Source of the DNA: Paraburkholderia sp. DHOC27
Lineage (GTDB): Bacteria > Pseudomonadota > Gammaproteobacteria > Burkholderiales > Burkholderiaceae
DNA length: 64,000 nucleotides
Direction of reading: 5' to 3'
NCBI RefSeq assembly: GCF_003429005.1
Contig: NZ_QVQV01000001.1
Span: 1,598,903 to 1,662,902, forward strand
Shown: positions 56,640-64,000 of the stretch, piece by piece
How positions within the stretch are numbered: the stretch's first letter is position 1
Layout: the number at the start of each line of letters is the position of its first letter
The notes under the pieces: model-generated
What the model was told of the DNA's origin: nothing
Database searches by the model: none
The model's input: only the letters and a program-made list of their open reading frames with translations
Position numbers and translations under genes: made by a program

Positions 56640-57077
56640 ATGACTGCAAGGGCGCGACAGCCGATGTGCAGGCCGTGGACACAGCGGCGCGTCACGGTGA
56701 CTTCACCGTCGACGCGTGTACTGGTGGTCGACGATAACGTGAACGCCGCTCGCGCGTTGGCCGCTTATCTGGAACTGGACGAGTTCGACTGCCGCCTGGC
56801 CTTTGGTGGGATCGAGGCGATTCGCGTTGGCATCGACTGGCGCCCGCATGTGGTCATCATGGATATTTCGATGCCGCAATGTAATGGTTTCCAGGCGGCG
56901 ATGGCGCTGCGGCAGAGCGAGCACACGCATGACATTGCCATCATTGCGTTCACAGCGCTAGACGAAGCCGAAGTGCGCCGGCATCTGAGCGATCACGAAT
57001 TCGACGGCTATTGTCAGAAGGGCGAGGGACCTGTGCGGTTGTTCGAACTGATCAACCAGCTCGTGCTGGCCGTGTGA
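56640..57077 (+). CDS. single-domain response regulator receiver
   Basis: This 145-residue protein has a CheY-like receiver domain (about residues 25-143) with the acidic pair D31/D32 (VLVVDDN), phospho-acceptor D75 (VIMDISMPQ), conserved Thr in AFTALDEAEV and a Lys in CQKGEG that lacks the usual following Pro. No DNA-binding or enzymatic output domain is attached, and no histidine kinase adjoins. GAGGTGCAACGAGCG is a weak ribosome binding site; later in-frame starts near 56697 are possible. Confidence 0.8.
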   Translation: MTARARQPMCRPWTQRRVTVTSPSTRVLVVDDNVNAARALAAYLELDEFDCRLAFGGIEAIRVGIDWRPHVVIMDISMPQCNGFQAAMALRQSEHTHDIAIIAFTALDEAEVRRHLSDHEFDGYCQKGEGPVRLFELINQLVLAV

Positions 57078-57081
57078 CCGG

Positions 57082-58038
57082 TCAGGCTGCCAGCGCCCCG
57101 GCATTCTGCAATGCAAAGTCACGCGGCGACATGCCGTAGCGTGCCTTGAATGCGCGGCTAAAGTGCGCCGCGTCGGAAAAGCCGCAGCGGTAGGCCACTT
57201 CCTTCACTCGCACCGGGTGCTTCGCCGTGCCGCTTAATAGCCGTGCTGCCTGCTCCAGCCGCAGCGTCCACGCGTAGCGCATGGGTGAAAGGCCCGCGGT
57301 TTTCAACGCGCGGGTCAGCGCACTGGCCGACATGTTCAACTCGGCGGCGATGCCGTTCACGCTGAGATCGGGATCAGCGAGAGAACGCAATACGATCTGT
57401 CTGGTGCGCAACACGGTGAGGGCGTTAGCTCGTCCGCGTGCTGCATCGTCAGCATTTTCCAGCACCACGTCCAGCAGATCGAGGCACTGCTGGCCGAAGC
57501 GCTCCCGCAACGTTTGACTCGTCGCGCCCGCCTGCCGGGCGGTGCGCGCCATGAATTCGCGCACGGCTTGCACGTCGGCCGAAAACAGATTCGCCAGGTG
57601 CGGCTCGTGAAAACTGTAGCGCAGCCCACGGTCCTTCAACGCGTTGCGCGGCATGCGCAGCAGGGCGACACGCGTCATGTCGGAGTAGTGATCGCTGAAG
57701 CTGTATGAAGGGTCGACCATCAGCATGCTGCCCGCGTCGAAACGGTGCATGCGTCCGTTTTGCTCGATGGTGACCGAGCCGCTTTGCACGACCTTGAGAA
57801 ACACATGCTCGCCGAGCTGTGCCCGATGACGCGGCGCCGCCGACAGACTCACAGCGGCCAGTTCTGCGTCACCGATACATAGGTCTCCTGCCGGATGCCA
57901 GTCCACCGAGGCAGAATCCATGGCGGACGTGGACGCGTGAAAACGGCAATCAATCCCTTCTGCCTGCATGTGATCGATCCACGTGCCTCGATCCAGCGGG
58001 CGGCCGCACCACTCGCTCACCACAGCGCGGTCGTTCAT
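57082..58038 (-). CDS. AraC-family regulator (cupin-type sensor)
   Basis: This 318-residue protein has an N-terminal AraC-binding-like cupin domain (about 15-190, LGEHVFLKVVQSGSVTIEQNGRMHRFDAGSMLMVDPS) and a C-terminal double HTH (about 210-315; GIAAELNMSASALTRALKTAGLSPMRY, EVAYRCGFSDAAHFSRAFKARYGMSPRDF). It is divergent from the GMC oxidoreductase gene, its probable target. GGAGAAG precedes the ATG. It is of a different subclass from the AraC protein at 30254-31282. Confidence 0.9.
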   Translation of the reverse strand: MNDRAVVSEWCGRPLDRGTWIDHMQAEGIDCRFHASTSAMDSASVDWHPAGDLCIGDAELAAVSLSAAPRHRAQLGEHVFLKVVQSGSVTIEQNGRMHRFDAGSMLMVDPSYSFSDHYSDMTRVALLRMPRNALKDRGLRYSFHEPHLANLFSADVQAVREFMARTARQAGATSQTLRERFGQQCLDLLDVVLENADDAARGRANALTVLRTRQIVLRSLADPDLSVNGIAAELNMSASALTRALKTAGLSPMRYAWTLRLEQAARLLSGTAKHPVRVKEVAYRCGFSDAAHFSRAFKARYGMSPRDFALQNAGALAA

Positions 58039-58296
58039 GTGCTTCTCCTAACCATTTCGCAAACAGCCCTGAATTATGCCCGCTCGCCGGTGATCCTGCT
58101 GAAGGCGGCTTCGCCTTGCCGTAGCGCTAAAGGGGCGGAATGCGATGCGTCGTGCACCAGTTTGCGACAACGACGCGCGTTAGAGACAAGTGATCTGCCG
58201 CAGCGAGGCAACGTGGCCCCGATTCCCGCCGGTAAGCTGGGACCCCTTTGAAATCGTCATCGACACGCTTCGATACGGCCAACATTGGGAGTCCGC

Positions 58297-59898
58297 ATGG
58301 ATACGGTCACGCAGGAAGCCTTCGCCGCACAGGTTCGACACAATCAACAGGAGCAGGCCGCACGCATCACGGTGCCTTTCGATTTCATCGTATGCGGGGC
58401 CGGCACGTCCGGCTGCGTGGTGGCGGCGCGGCTAGCGGCAGACCCCACGGTGCGTGTCCTGCTGATCGAGGCAGGCGGCCACGACGAGAGCGAACTGGTG
58501 CAGAACCCCAATTGCTGGCCGATGACCTTGGGCGGCGCGATGGACTGGGGCTTCGTCGCGCAGGCCAACCCGCGTCTGAACGACCGTGCGATTGGGTATT
58601 CGATGGGCAAGGTGCTCGGCGGCGGCTCCAGCATCAATGTCTCGACATGGTCGCGCGGTCATCGGGCCGACTGGGATTTCTACGCCGCCGCCGCGGACGA
58701 TGATGCGTGGAGTTATCGCACGGTGCTCGACCTGTATCGCAACCGCATCGAGCAATGGGTGGGCGCGCCGGACCCCGACTATCGCGGTCAGCATGGCACG
58801 GTGCGCGTGCAGCCGGCGCAGGAGCCGTTGCCGTTTTCCGACTGCCTGATGGCGGCTGCGGAATCGGTGGGACTCACGCGGTTCGCCAACGCGAATGGCC
58901 GCATGATGGAAGCGGACGGCGGCTGCGCGCTGGTGGATGAAACGCTGCACAACGGCAAACGGCAGTCCATCTTCCGCTCCTACGTGTACCCGCTGATGAC
59001 GCGGCCCAATCTGACCGTGCTGAGCGAGGCGCACGTCACGCGTGTGCTGTTCGACGGCCGGCGCGCGCGCAAGGTCGAATTCAGCTATCAGGGCGCCGTC
59101 GTGACAGCAGAAGCGACGCGCGAGGTGGTGGTCTCGCTCGGCGCAATCCACACGCCCAAGCTGTTGATGCAATCCGGCATCGGCCCTGCCGATGAATTGA
59201 AACAGGCCGACATCACCGCATTGCAAATCCTGGAGGGGGTGGGACGCAATCTGCACGATCACGTGGCGATTGCTTCGGTGTGGGCCAGCGAGGGCGACGT
59301 GCTGGGCAGTGCGCCGCGCAGCCAGACGGCGTGCTTCTGGAAGAGCCGTCCGGAACTGGATAGCCCGAACTTTTATACCTACGCCAGCTCGGGCGCTTAC
59401 CTCACGCCGGAAAACGCCGCGCGCGCCGATCTGCCGGCGCACTGCTGGACGCAACTCATCGGCATGCGTCCGCAGAGCCGTGGCCGCATCCATCTCACAG
59501 GCGCGGCCGCCACGGATCCGGTACGGATCGACGCCAACTATCTAGGCGATGCGCAGGATATGGCTGACCTGATCAGCGGCCTGACATTCGCGCGCGAGAT
59601 GGGCAGCGCACCGGCGCTGGCGGGACGCAATGGGCATCACGTCGCGCCGCATTCCTTCGATGACGCGGATTTGACGCAATACATCCGCAACGGACTCACG
59701 ACATTCTGGCATCAGAGCGGCACGGCGAGGATGGGGTGCGATGCCATGTCGGTGGTGGATAGCAAGCTGCGGGTTTATGGCGTGGAAGGGTTACGCGTGG
59801 CAGACGCGTCCATTCTGCCGCGTGTGACCGCCGGCAACACAATGGCGCCATGCGTGGTGATCGGCGAGCAGGCCGCGCAGTTCATGCTCGAACGTTGA
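58297..59898 (+). CDS. GMC-family FAD oxidoreductase (choline/alcohol dehydrogenase-like)
   Basis: This 533-residue flavoprotein has DFIVCGAGTSGCVVAARLAADPTVRVLLIEAGG as FAD-binding Rossmann segment, GKVLGGGSSIN, the GMC signature GAIHTPKLLMQSGIGP, and catalytic-region HQSGTARMG near the C-terminus. It oxidises a primary or polyol alcohol; related enzymes include choline and 5-(hydroxymethyl)furfural oxidases. The ATG at 58297 has GGGAG five bases upstream; the TTG at 58285 is not used. Its 3' end overlaps the convergent DUF4130-UdgX gene by 17 bases. Confidence 0.9.
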   Translation: MDTVTQEAFAAQVRHNQQEQAARITVPFDFIVCGAGTSGCVVAARLAADPTVRVLLIEAGGHDESELVQNPNCWPMTLGGAMDWGFVAQANPRLNDRAIGYSMGKVLGGGSSINVSTWSRGHRADWDFYAAAADDDAWSYRTVLDLYRNRIEQWVGAPDPDYRGQHGTVRVQPAQEPLPFSDCLMAAAESVGLTRFANANGRMMEADGGCALVDETLHNGKRQSIFRSYVYPLMTRPNLTVLSEAHVTRVLFDGRRARKVEFSYQGAVVTAEATREVVVSLGAIHTPKLLMQSGIGPADELKQADITALQILEGVGRNLHDHVAIASVWASEGDVLGSAPRSQTACFWKSRPELDSPNFYTYASSGAYLTPENAARADLPAHCWTQLIGMRPQSRGRIHLTGAAATDPVRIDANYLGDAQDMADLISGLTFAREMGSAPALAGRNGHHVAPHSFDDADLTQYIRNGLTTFWHQSGTARMGCDAMSVVDSKLRVYGVEGLRVADASILPRVTAGNTMAPCVVIGEQAAQFMLER

Positions 59899-61474
59899 CG
59901 TGATCATCGGGCGCATCCAGCAAGGCTGCTGCTTGAGCCAGCGCATTGCGGATCGCGCCGGCGACCTGCTCGCGGCCTCCGGCATCGTCTCGACGCAGCG
60001 CGAACGACGGGTGATACGTCGCGATGACGTGCATGCCATTCAGTTCGAACGGCTTGCCGAGACAGGACTGCAAGCTGACTTTCTTGCCGAGTAACGCGCC
60101 TAATGCCGTGGCGCCAAGCGTGACGATGACCTCGGGCTGCACGCGTTGCACTTCGTGTTCGAGCCACATCGCGCACGCTTCGACTTCACGTTGCGCCGGT
60201 GTCTTGTGGATACGCCGTTTGCCGCGCGGCGTCCATTTGAAGTGCTTGACCGCGTTGGTCAGATAGAGGTCGCCGCGCGCGAGGCCCGCGCGCTCGATGA
60301 CCTCATCGAGCAGTTGTCCCGCCGGTCCAACGAAGGGCCTGCCGCTCAGGTCTTCCTGGTCGCCCGGCTGTTCACCGAGCAACATGATGCGGGCGTTGGC
60401 GGGACCCTCGCCGTTTACCGGCTGGGTGGCGTGCTGCCAGAGTTCGCAGCGGCGGCAAGCGGCGAGCGAACTCGGCGCGGCGCGCATTGGCTGGGCGGCT
60501 TCGGCTTCAATGGGAATCACCTTGCCCTGCAAGGCTCCAACGCGATGAGCCTGAGCGAGCCGCTGTGCGCCGCTTTTGGCGGCGCTGATCATCTCAGGAA
60601 TGAGCGGGCCTTCGGGCAAACCTTTCCAGTAGCGAACCGGCATGTGTTGATGCAGCGCCGTTTCGTTGAGCCGCGCAGGATTGAAGGTGCTGCGGTAGTA
60701 GGCGAGCCACAGTGCCTCAGCCGCGTCAGGCGCAATCGCGCCGCGCTGTGCGTGATCGTGCTGCAGATGCAACGTGGCGCCATCCCACGACGCGGCGCCC
60801 GACGGCGTTGCGATCAGCCAGCGCGCGCTGCCCATGCGTTGGGCGAACTGCTCGGCGCCCCACGCGAGAATGTCGTGCGCCGGTTCATACCAGGCGATGT
60901 ACTCCGGCTCACCCTCCGCCACCTCCGCACACTGACGAAAACGCACGTACGCGATCATGTCGTGCTTGTCACGCCGTACGGCCTTGGCCACGTGATGCAG
61001 ACGGGCACCGTCGATATCGGCAGGCGAGGCCACCGCGCGATCACCGTGATGCCATCGCCAGATGACCTTGTAGAGAAACGCCCAGCGACGCGCGTCCCGA
61101 TACAGTGCCGCGTCATTGAGCTGCGCGGCGAGCGCCTTCGAGATGCGCACCACCGGAGCGAGCGTGGTGGATGCTTCGGATGGAGGTTGCGCCGTTCGGT
61201 CAGCGCGCTCTGATGCGTTGCCCGCGCTTTCGCTCAATGAATCGGTACCGAAGTCGAACGAACCGCTGGTCTGCCGCTGACGAAGCGTTTCGGTTTCGGT
61301 TTCGGTTTCGGTTTCGGTGTCGGCTTCGGCATCGCCCTCGTCATGGTTCGCGGCACCGTGCGCAGCGACGCCAACCTGCCAGTCGATCATCTCCGGCGGC
61401 ACGTTCGCGGCCAGCATCCGCAGGGCCGCCGCGCGCCACTCAGGGTAGGTGTTGTCGAAGACGATGGTCTGCAT
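59882..61474 (-). CDS. DUF4130-UdgX fusion, uracil-DNA-binding repair protein
   Basis: This 530-residue two-part protein has a DUF4130 (probable DNA metabolism) domain over about residues 1-290 and a UdgX-type uracil-DNA glycosylase domain over about 335-515. The UdgX part shows GEQPGDQE (367-374), HPS (488-490) and the diagnostic loop KRRIH (419-423). His423 corresponds to the residue that in M. smegmatis UdgX bonds covalently to the deoxyribose after uracil release. Cys340, 343, 434 and 471 are placed to bind a 4Fe-4S cluster. A (Thr-Glu)n linker at 50-64 interrupts DUF4130. It follows the radical SAM gene by 27 bases in one SOS-boxed operon. Confidence 0.92.
   Translation of the reverse strand: MQTIVFDNTYPEWRAAALRMLAANVPPEMIDWQVGVAAHGAANHDEGDAEADTETETETETETLRQRQTSGSFDFGTDSLSESAGNASERADRTAQPPSEASTTLAPVVRISKALAAQLNDAALYRDARRWAFLYKVIWRWHHGDRAVASPADIDGARLHHVAKAVRRDKHDMIAYVRFRQCAEVAEGEPEYIAWYEPAHDILAWGAEQFAQRMGSARWLIATPSGAASWDGATLHLQHDHAQRGAIAPDAAEALWLAYYRSTFNPARLNETALHQHMPVRYWKGLPEGPLIPEMISAAKSGAQRLAQAHRVGALQGKVIPIEAEAAQPMRAAPSSLAACRRCELWQHATQPVNGEGPANARIMLLGEQPGDQEDLSGRPFVGPAGQLLDEVIERAGLARGDLYLTNAVKHFKWTPRGKRRIHKTPAQREVEACAMWLEHEVQRVQPEVIVTLGATALGALLGKKVSLQSCLGKPFELNGMHVIATYHPSFALRRDDAGGREQVAGAIRNALAQAAALLDAPDDHVNVRA
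61287..61334. repeat. hexanucleotide repeat (GTTTCG)n inside the DUF4130-UdgX gene
   Basis: Five perfect GTTTCG units (61287-61316) are followed by GTGTCG, GCTTCG and GCATCG. On the coding strand it encodes alternating Thr-Glu then Ala/Asp-rich residues at positions about 48-64. Gain or loss of units stays in frame. Confidence 0.95.
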
Positions 61475-61501
61475 CGAAGCGCCGAGGGTACGCGTGCGCG
61501 C

Positions 61502-62713
61502 TTACAGCAGCGCAAGTTGCTCGGGCGGCGGCGTCAGGCTCCGGCGCAGCTGCTCCGATGACACTTCTTTGAGCGGCGCCCGATAGTCCTGCGTCACGAT
61601 GAACGGTTTGATTTTGGCCATCGAACAGCGCAACTGCACGAGGTCCTGATAACGCACCGCACGCAAACGACGCAGCTCGACGAGCCGTTGCGCGTTGCGC
61701 ATGCCGATGCCGGGCACGCGCGCGATCATGCGCAGCGGCGCGCGGTTCAGGTCGACCGGAAACTGATGCCGGTGTGAGATGGCCCACGCGAGCTTGGGGT
61801 CGATATCGAGCGCGAGGGTGCCGGTTTTGCCGAACAGTTCAGCCGCGTTGAAGCCGTAGCCGCGCAGCAGGAAGTCGGCCTGATACAGACGATGTTCGCG
61901 CAGCAACGGGGGCGCCTGCGCGGGCAGGGCAGATGGACTATCCGGAATGGGACTGAAGGCCGAATAGTAGACCCGCTTCAAACCATAAGCGCCGTAGAGC
62001 GTCTCGGCGGTGTGCAGGATGGTGCGGTCGTCCGTGGTGTCCGCGCCGACGATCATCTGCGTGCTCTGACCCGCGGGCGCAAACTTTGGCGCCTTCTTGT
62101 CTGCGAGCGATTCTTCCTGCCCGAGCCGGATCGAGCCCATAGCGAGCTTGATGGTGCGCACGCTCTTTTCTGGCGCGAGCTGTTCGAGGCTGACCTCCGT
62201 GGGCAGTTCGATATTGACGCTCAAGCGATCCGCGTATTTGCCCGCCTGGGCGATCAACTCGGGATCAGCGTCGGGAATCGTTTTCAGATGCACGTAGCCG
62301 CGAAACTGATGATCTTCACGCAGCGAACGCGCCACCTGGACCAGCTGCTCCATCGTGTAGTTCGACGACTGGATGATGCCCGAGCTGAGAAACAGCCCGT
62401 CGATATAGTTGCGCCGGTAAAAATCCAGCGTCAGCGTCACGACTTCTTCTGGCGTGAAGCGTGCGCGCGGGACGTTGCTGGAGCGCCGGTTGACGCAGTA
62501 CTGGCAGTCGTACAGGCAGAAATTGGTGAGCAGGATTTTCAGCAAGGACACGCAGCGGCCGTCTGGCGTGAAGCTATGGCAGATGCCCGCGCCGGTGCTC
62601 GCGCCCAGACCGGCACCGCCGCGCGAATTGCGTTTAGGTGCGCCGCTGCTGGCGCAGGACGCGTCGTACTTCGCCGCGTCCGCCAATACCTCGAGCTTGC
62701 TGGAGAGATCCAT
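61502..62713 (-). CDS. radical SAM protein, putative DNA modification/repair
   Basis: This 403-residue radical SAM enzyme has its 4Fe-4S cysteines at C66, C70 and C73 (CLYDCQYC). The N-terminal Cys-bearing region (GAGICHSFTPDGRCVSLLK), a TIM-barrel body and a C-terminal helix-hairpin-helix (RVPGIGMRNAQRLVELRRLRAVRYQDL) indicate DNA contact. This family habitually neighbours DUF4130-UdgX genes and its reaction is not established. The start at 62713 is chosen because the LexA box lies just upstream; a frame to 62812 would run through that box. Confidence 0.9.
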   Translation of the reverse strand: MDLSSKLEVLADAAKYDASCASSGAPKRNSRGGAGLGASTGAGICHSFTPDGRCVSLLKILLTNFCLYDCQYCVNRRSSNVPRARFTPEEVVTLTLDFYRRNYIDGLFLSSGIIQSSNYTMEQLVQVARSLREDHQFRGYVHLKTIPDADPELIAQAGKYADRLSVNIELPTEVSLEQLAPEKSVRTIKLAMGSIRLGQEESLADKKAPKFAPAGQSTQMIVGADTTDDRTILHTAETLYGAYGLKRVYYSAFSPIPDSPSALPAQAPPLLREHRLYQADFLLRGYGFNAAELFGKTGTLALDIDPKLAWAISHRHQFPVDLNRAPLRMIARVPGIGMRNAQRLVELRRLRAVRYQDLVQLRCSMAKIKPFIVTQDYRAPLKEVSSEQLRRSLTPPPEQLALL

Positions 62714-62725
62714 ACCGCCATCAAT

Positions 62726-62745
62726 TACTGTATGTATATACAGTA
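62726..62745 (-). promoter_or_regulatory. LexA (SOS) box of the radical SAM-UdgX operon
   Basis: TACTGTATGTATATACAGTA differs at one inner base from the E. coli consensus core CTG-(TA)5-CAG with flanks, and has perfect CTGT-N8-ACAG ends. It ends 13 bases before the start codon of the radical SAM gene, so LexA binding would block transcription. Confidence 0.9.
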
Positions 62746-63003
62746 TTCTAACGCTGCGGTAGCGTGATGCAAGGCCTTTTTCTGGCTCCCATCCGGGGCG
62801 ATGGGCATGCACGTTGCGGTGTTGCGTGACCCACGAAGGCGACGCCTGGGCGGACCCAAACGCTCGGCCTTCGCGAGATCTCTGATGTTCCGGGCGGACC
62901 TCGAGAATCAGAGGCTAGCTACCTGCCTCAAACGCCCAAGGTCAGCCCGAAGTCCACCCGAGGTCCACTCAAACCCGGCGACAAACCAATCGCAGCAGGT
63001 CTG

Positions 63004-64000
63004 CTACTTCTTCGCGCCGCCGAGCAAGCCGCCCACTGCACCTGTCACGGGCGACAACAGCCCGGTCGCCGCGCCAGTGACCGCCGAGGTGGTCGACGTG
63101 AGGCCCGCAATCGTGCTCGTGACCGGGCTCGCGCTGCCGCCCGATGCAGTCCCGTTGCTGGATTTGCCGGTCGTCGCAGAGGTCGTGGTTGCGGGGCTGG
63201 TCGCCGAACCCAGTGACGAAGTGACCGTCGTCAGCAGGCCGGTGACGGGCGCGAGCGGGCTGCTGGTGCCGCCGGTGGCCGAAGTGAGCGAGCCGGTCGC
63301 GCTCGTCGCCAGCGTCGTGACCGGCGAAAGCACGCTGCCCACCGTCGCGCCGGTGCCGGTTGCCGCGCCGAGCGTGGCGACCGCAGTCGAAACCGTCGAG
63401 AGCGGATTGGCTGCCGTGCCGCCCGAGGTCAGGCCACCCACCGAGGCAACCGTCGAGCCCGTGTTAGACACCGTGCTGCCGAGGCCGCTGACCACCGGGT
63501 TGCCCGCGCCGCTCGCGCCCAGCAGCCCGCCCACCTGGGCGACGCCGCCGCCGACATTGGCCAGCACCGTGTTCACGGGCGCGCCCAGACCGGTGGTCGC
63601 GCCGAGCGTTTGCGTGGTTTGCACCGCCATTGATTCGATGGTTTCGATGCTCTTGCTGGTGTCCATCGTCACCTGGGAAACCGGACCCGAAGAAAGCGCC
63701 GTGCCGAGCGTCGCGCCGCCCTGGGTGACGCCGGCCCCGAGCGCGTCGACCGTGGCGGCAAGCGGCGTCGTCACGCCCGCGACGGGCGCGAGCGGGCCGG
63801 TGCCGAGGCTGTTCACCAGTTGGCCGGTGCTGCTGACCGCCTTGCCGGCATCGCTGACGGTGCCGCCTACGCTTGTCAGCGTGACGCCCACGCCGTTCGT
63901 GCCGGTCCCCAGTTGACCGAGCCCTTGCGACACGCCATTGCCCAGGTTGCTGACTGCCGCGCCCGTATCGACGAGGATGCCGCCCGCGGCCTGAGTGGTT
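63004..64000 (-). CDS. low-complexity Gly/Ser/Thr/Val-rich protein (5' end outside window)
   Basis: The minus-strand frame stays open from the right window edge, through 63933, to a stop at 63004, so the N-terminus is missing. The visible 331 residues are almost entirely G, S, T, V, A, L, P and N in loose repeats of the kind VGGLTSGGTAANPLSTV and LLSPVTGAVGGLL. Burkholderia proteins of this type are often labelled collagen-like triple-helix-repeat proteins, although no strict Gly-X-Y pattern is visible here. Probably exported and surface-related. An antisense frame over the same stretch is a shadow. Confidence 0.7.
   Translation of the reverse strand, partial: TTQAAGGILVDTGAAVSNLGNGVSQGLGQLGTGTNGVGVTLTSVGGTVSDAGKAVSSTGQLVNSLGTGPLAPVAGVTTPLAATVDALGAGVTQGGATLGTALSSGPVSQVTMDTSKSIETIESMAVQTTQTLGATTGLGAPVNTVLANVGGGVAQVGGLLGASGAGNPVVSGLGSTVSNTGSTVASVGGLTSGGTAANPLSTVSTAVATLGAATGTGATVGSVLSPVTTLATSATGSLTSATGGTSSPLAPVTGLLTTVTSSLGSATSPATTTSATTGKSSNGTASGGSASPVTSTIAGLTSTTSAVTGAATGLLSPVTGAVGGLLGGAKK

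Noticed and set aside
62801..63916. 371-codon plus-strand Pro/Val/Ala-rich frame at the right end
   Set aside because: Antisense of the low-complexity gene. Pro-Val-Ala is what the reverse complement of Gly/Thr/Ser/Val codons yields. The minus-strand frame fits known Burkholderia surface proteins better, though both are low-complexity.

Overview
The window looks like chromosomal DNA of a Paraburkholderia/Burkholderia-type beta-proteobacterium. It is GC-rich and dense in catabolic genes. It carries lineage-typical genes: a DUF4148 secreted protein, BON-domain proteins, an OmpC-like porin, a methylcitrate cluster with PrpR, and a Ku gene followed by a MerR-TPR gene. I see no rRNA, tRNA, CRISPR array, prophage or insertion sequence. 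Both ends cut genes: prpC on the left and a low-complexity secreted protein on the right.

Layout. 1-3.9 kb: methylcitrate (propionate) genes prpC and prpB, divergent from prpR, with a well-matched sigma-54 promoter and two abutting palindromes. 4.1-10.3 kb: a DUF3597 gene, a molybdenum hydroxylase operon (2Fe-2S subunit, Mo subunit, triple-heme cytochrome c) and two small membrane proteins. 10.4-18.2 kb: one long minus-strand transport operon (a spermidine/putrescine-type ABC importer followed by a polar-amino-acid-type importer with no ATPase of its own), divergent from a GcvA-like LysR regulator. 18.2-23.3 kb: ChaA antiporter, BON protein, AAG-type DNA glycosylase, DUF4148 protein, CBS-domain protein and ribA.

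23.6-35.0 kb is the most coherent accessory system. Three transcription units (quinone oxidoreductase, TauD-like dioxygenase, BKACE, MFS, SDR; a second BKACE; hydrolase, acyl-CoA ligase, porin) surround an AraC-type regulator. Each unit starts with the same promoter architecture: two direct repeats of a TGTCGTCAAATGT-like site exactly 21 bp apart, then exactly 25 bp to a -10-like hexamer. This predicts a single-regulator catabolon for an unidentified, probably carboxylated substrate that is processed through beta-keto acids.

35-48 kb: HAF-repeat protein, diguanylate cyclase, a hexonate unit (FadR-type regulator, altronate/galactarate-type dehydratase, KdgT), an ECF sigma/anti-sigma pair plus a second anti-sigma-like paralogue that share a promoter motif, a GcvT-domain FAD oxidoreductase and a DeoR regulator. 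48-64 kb: a large SWIM-SNF2 helicase, an outer-membrane protein, Ku with a coupled MerR-TPR protein, a receiver protein, an AraC/GMC pair, and a LexA-boxed operon of radical SAM protein and DUF4130-UdgX fusion.

A second theme cuts across these regions. Four unrelated genes end in short tandem repeats (10- or 14-bp units) in which every or nearly every copy carries a stop codon. Because the unit length is not a multiple of three, the stops fall in all three frames. I do not know a named family for this arrangement.
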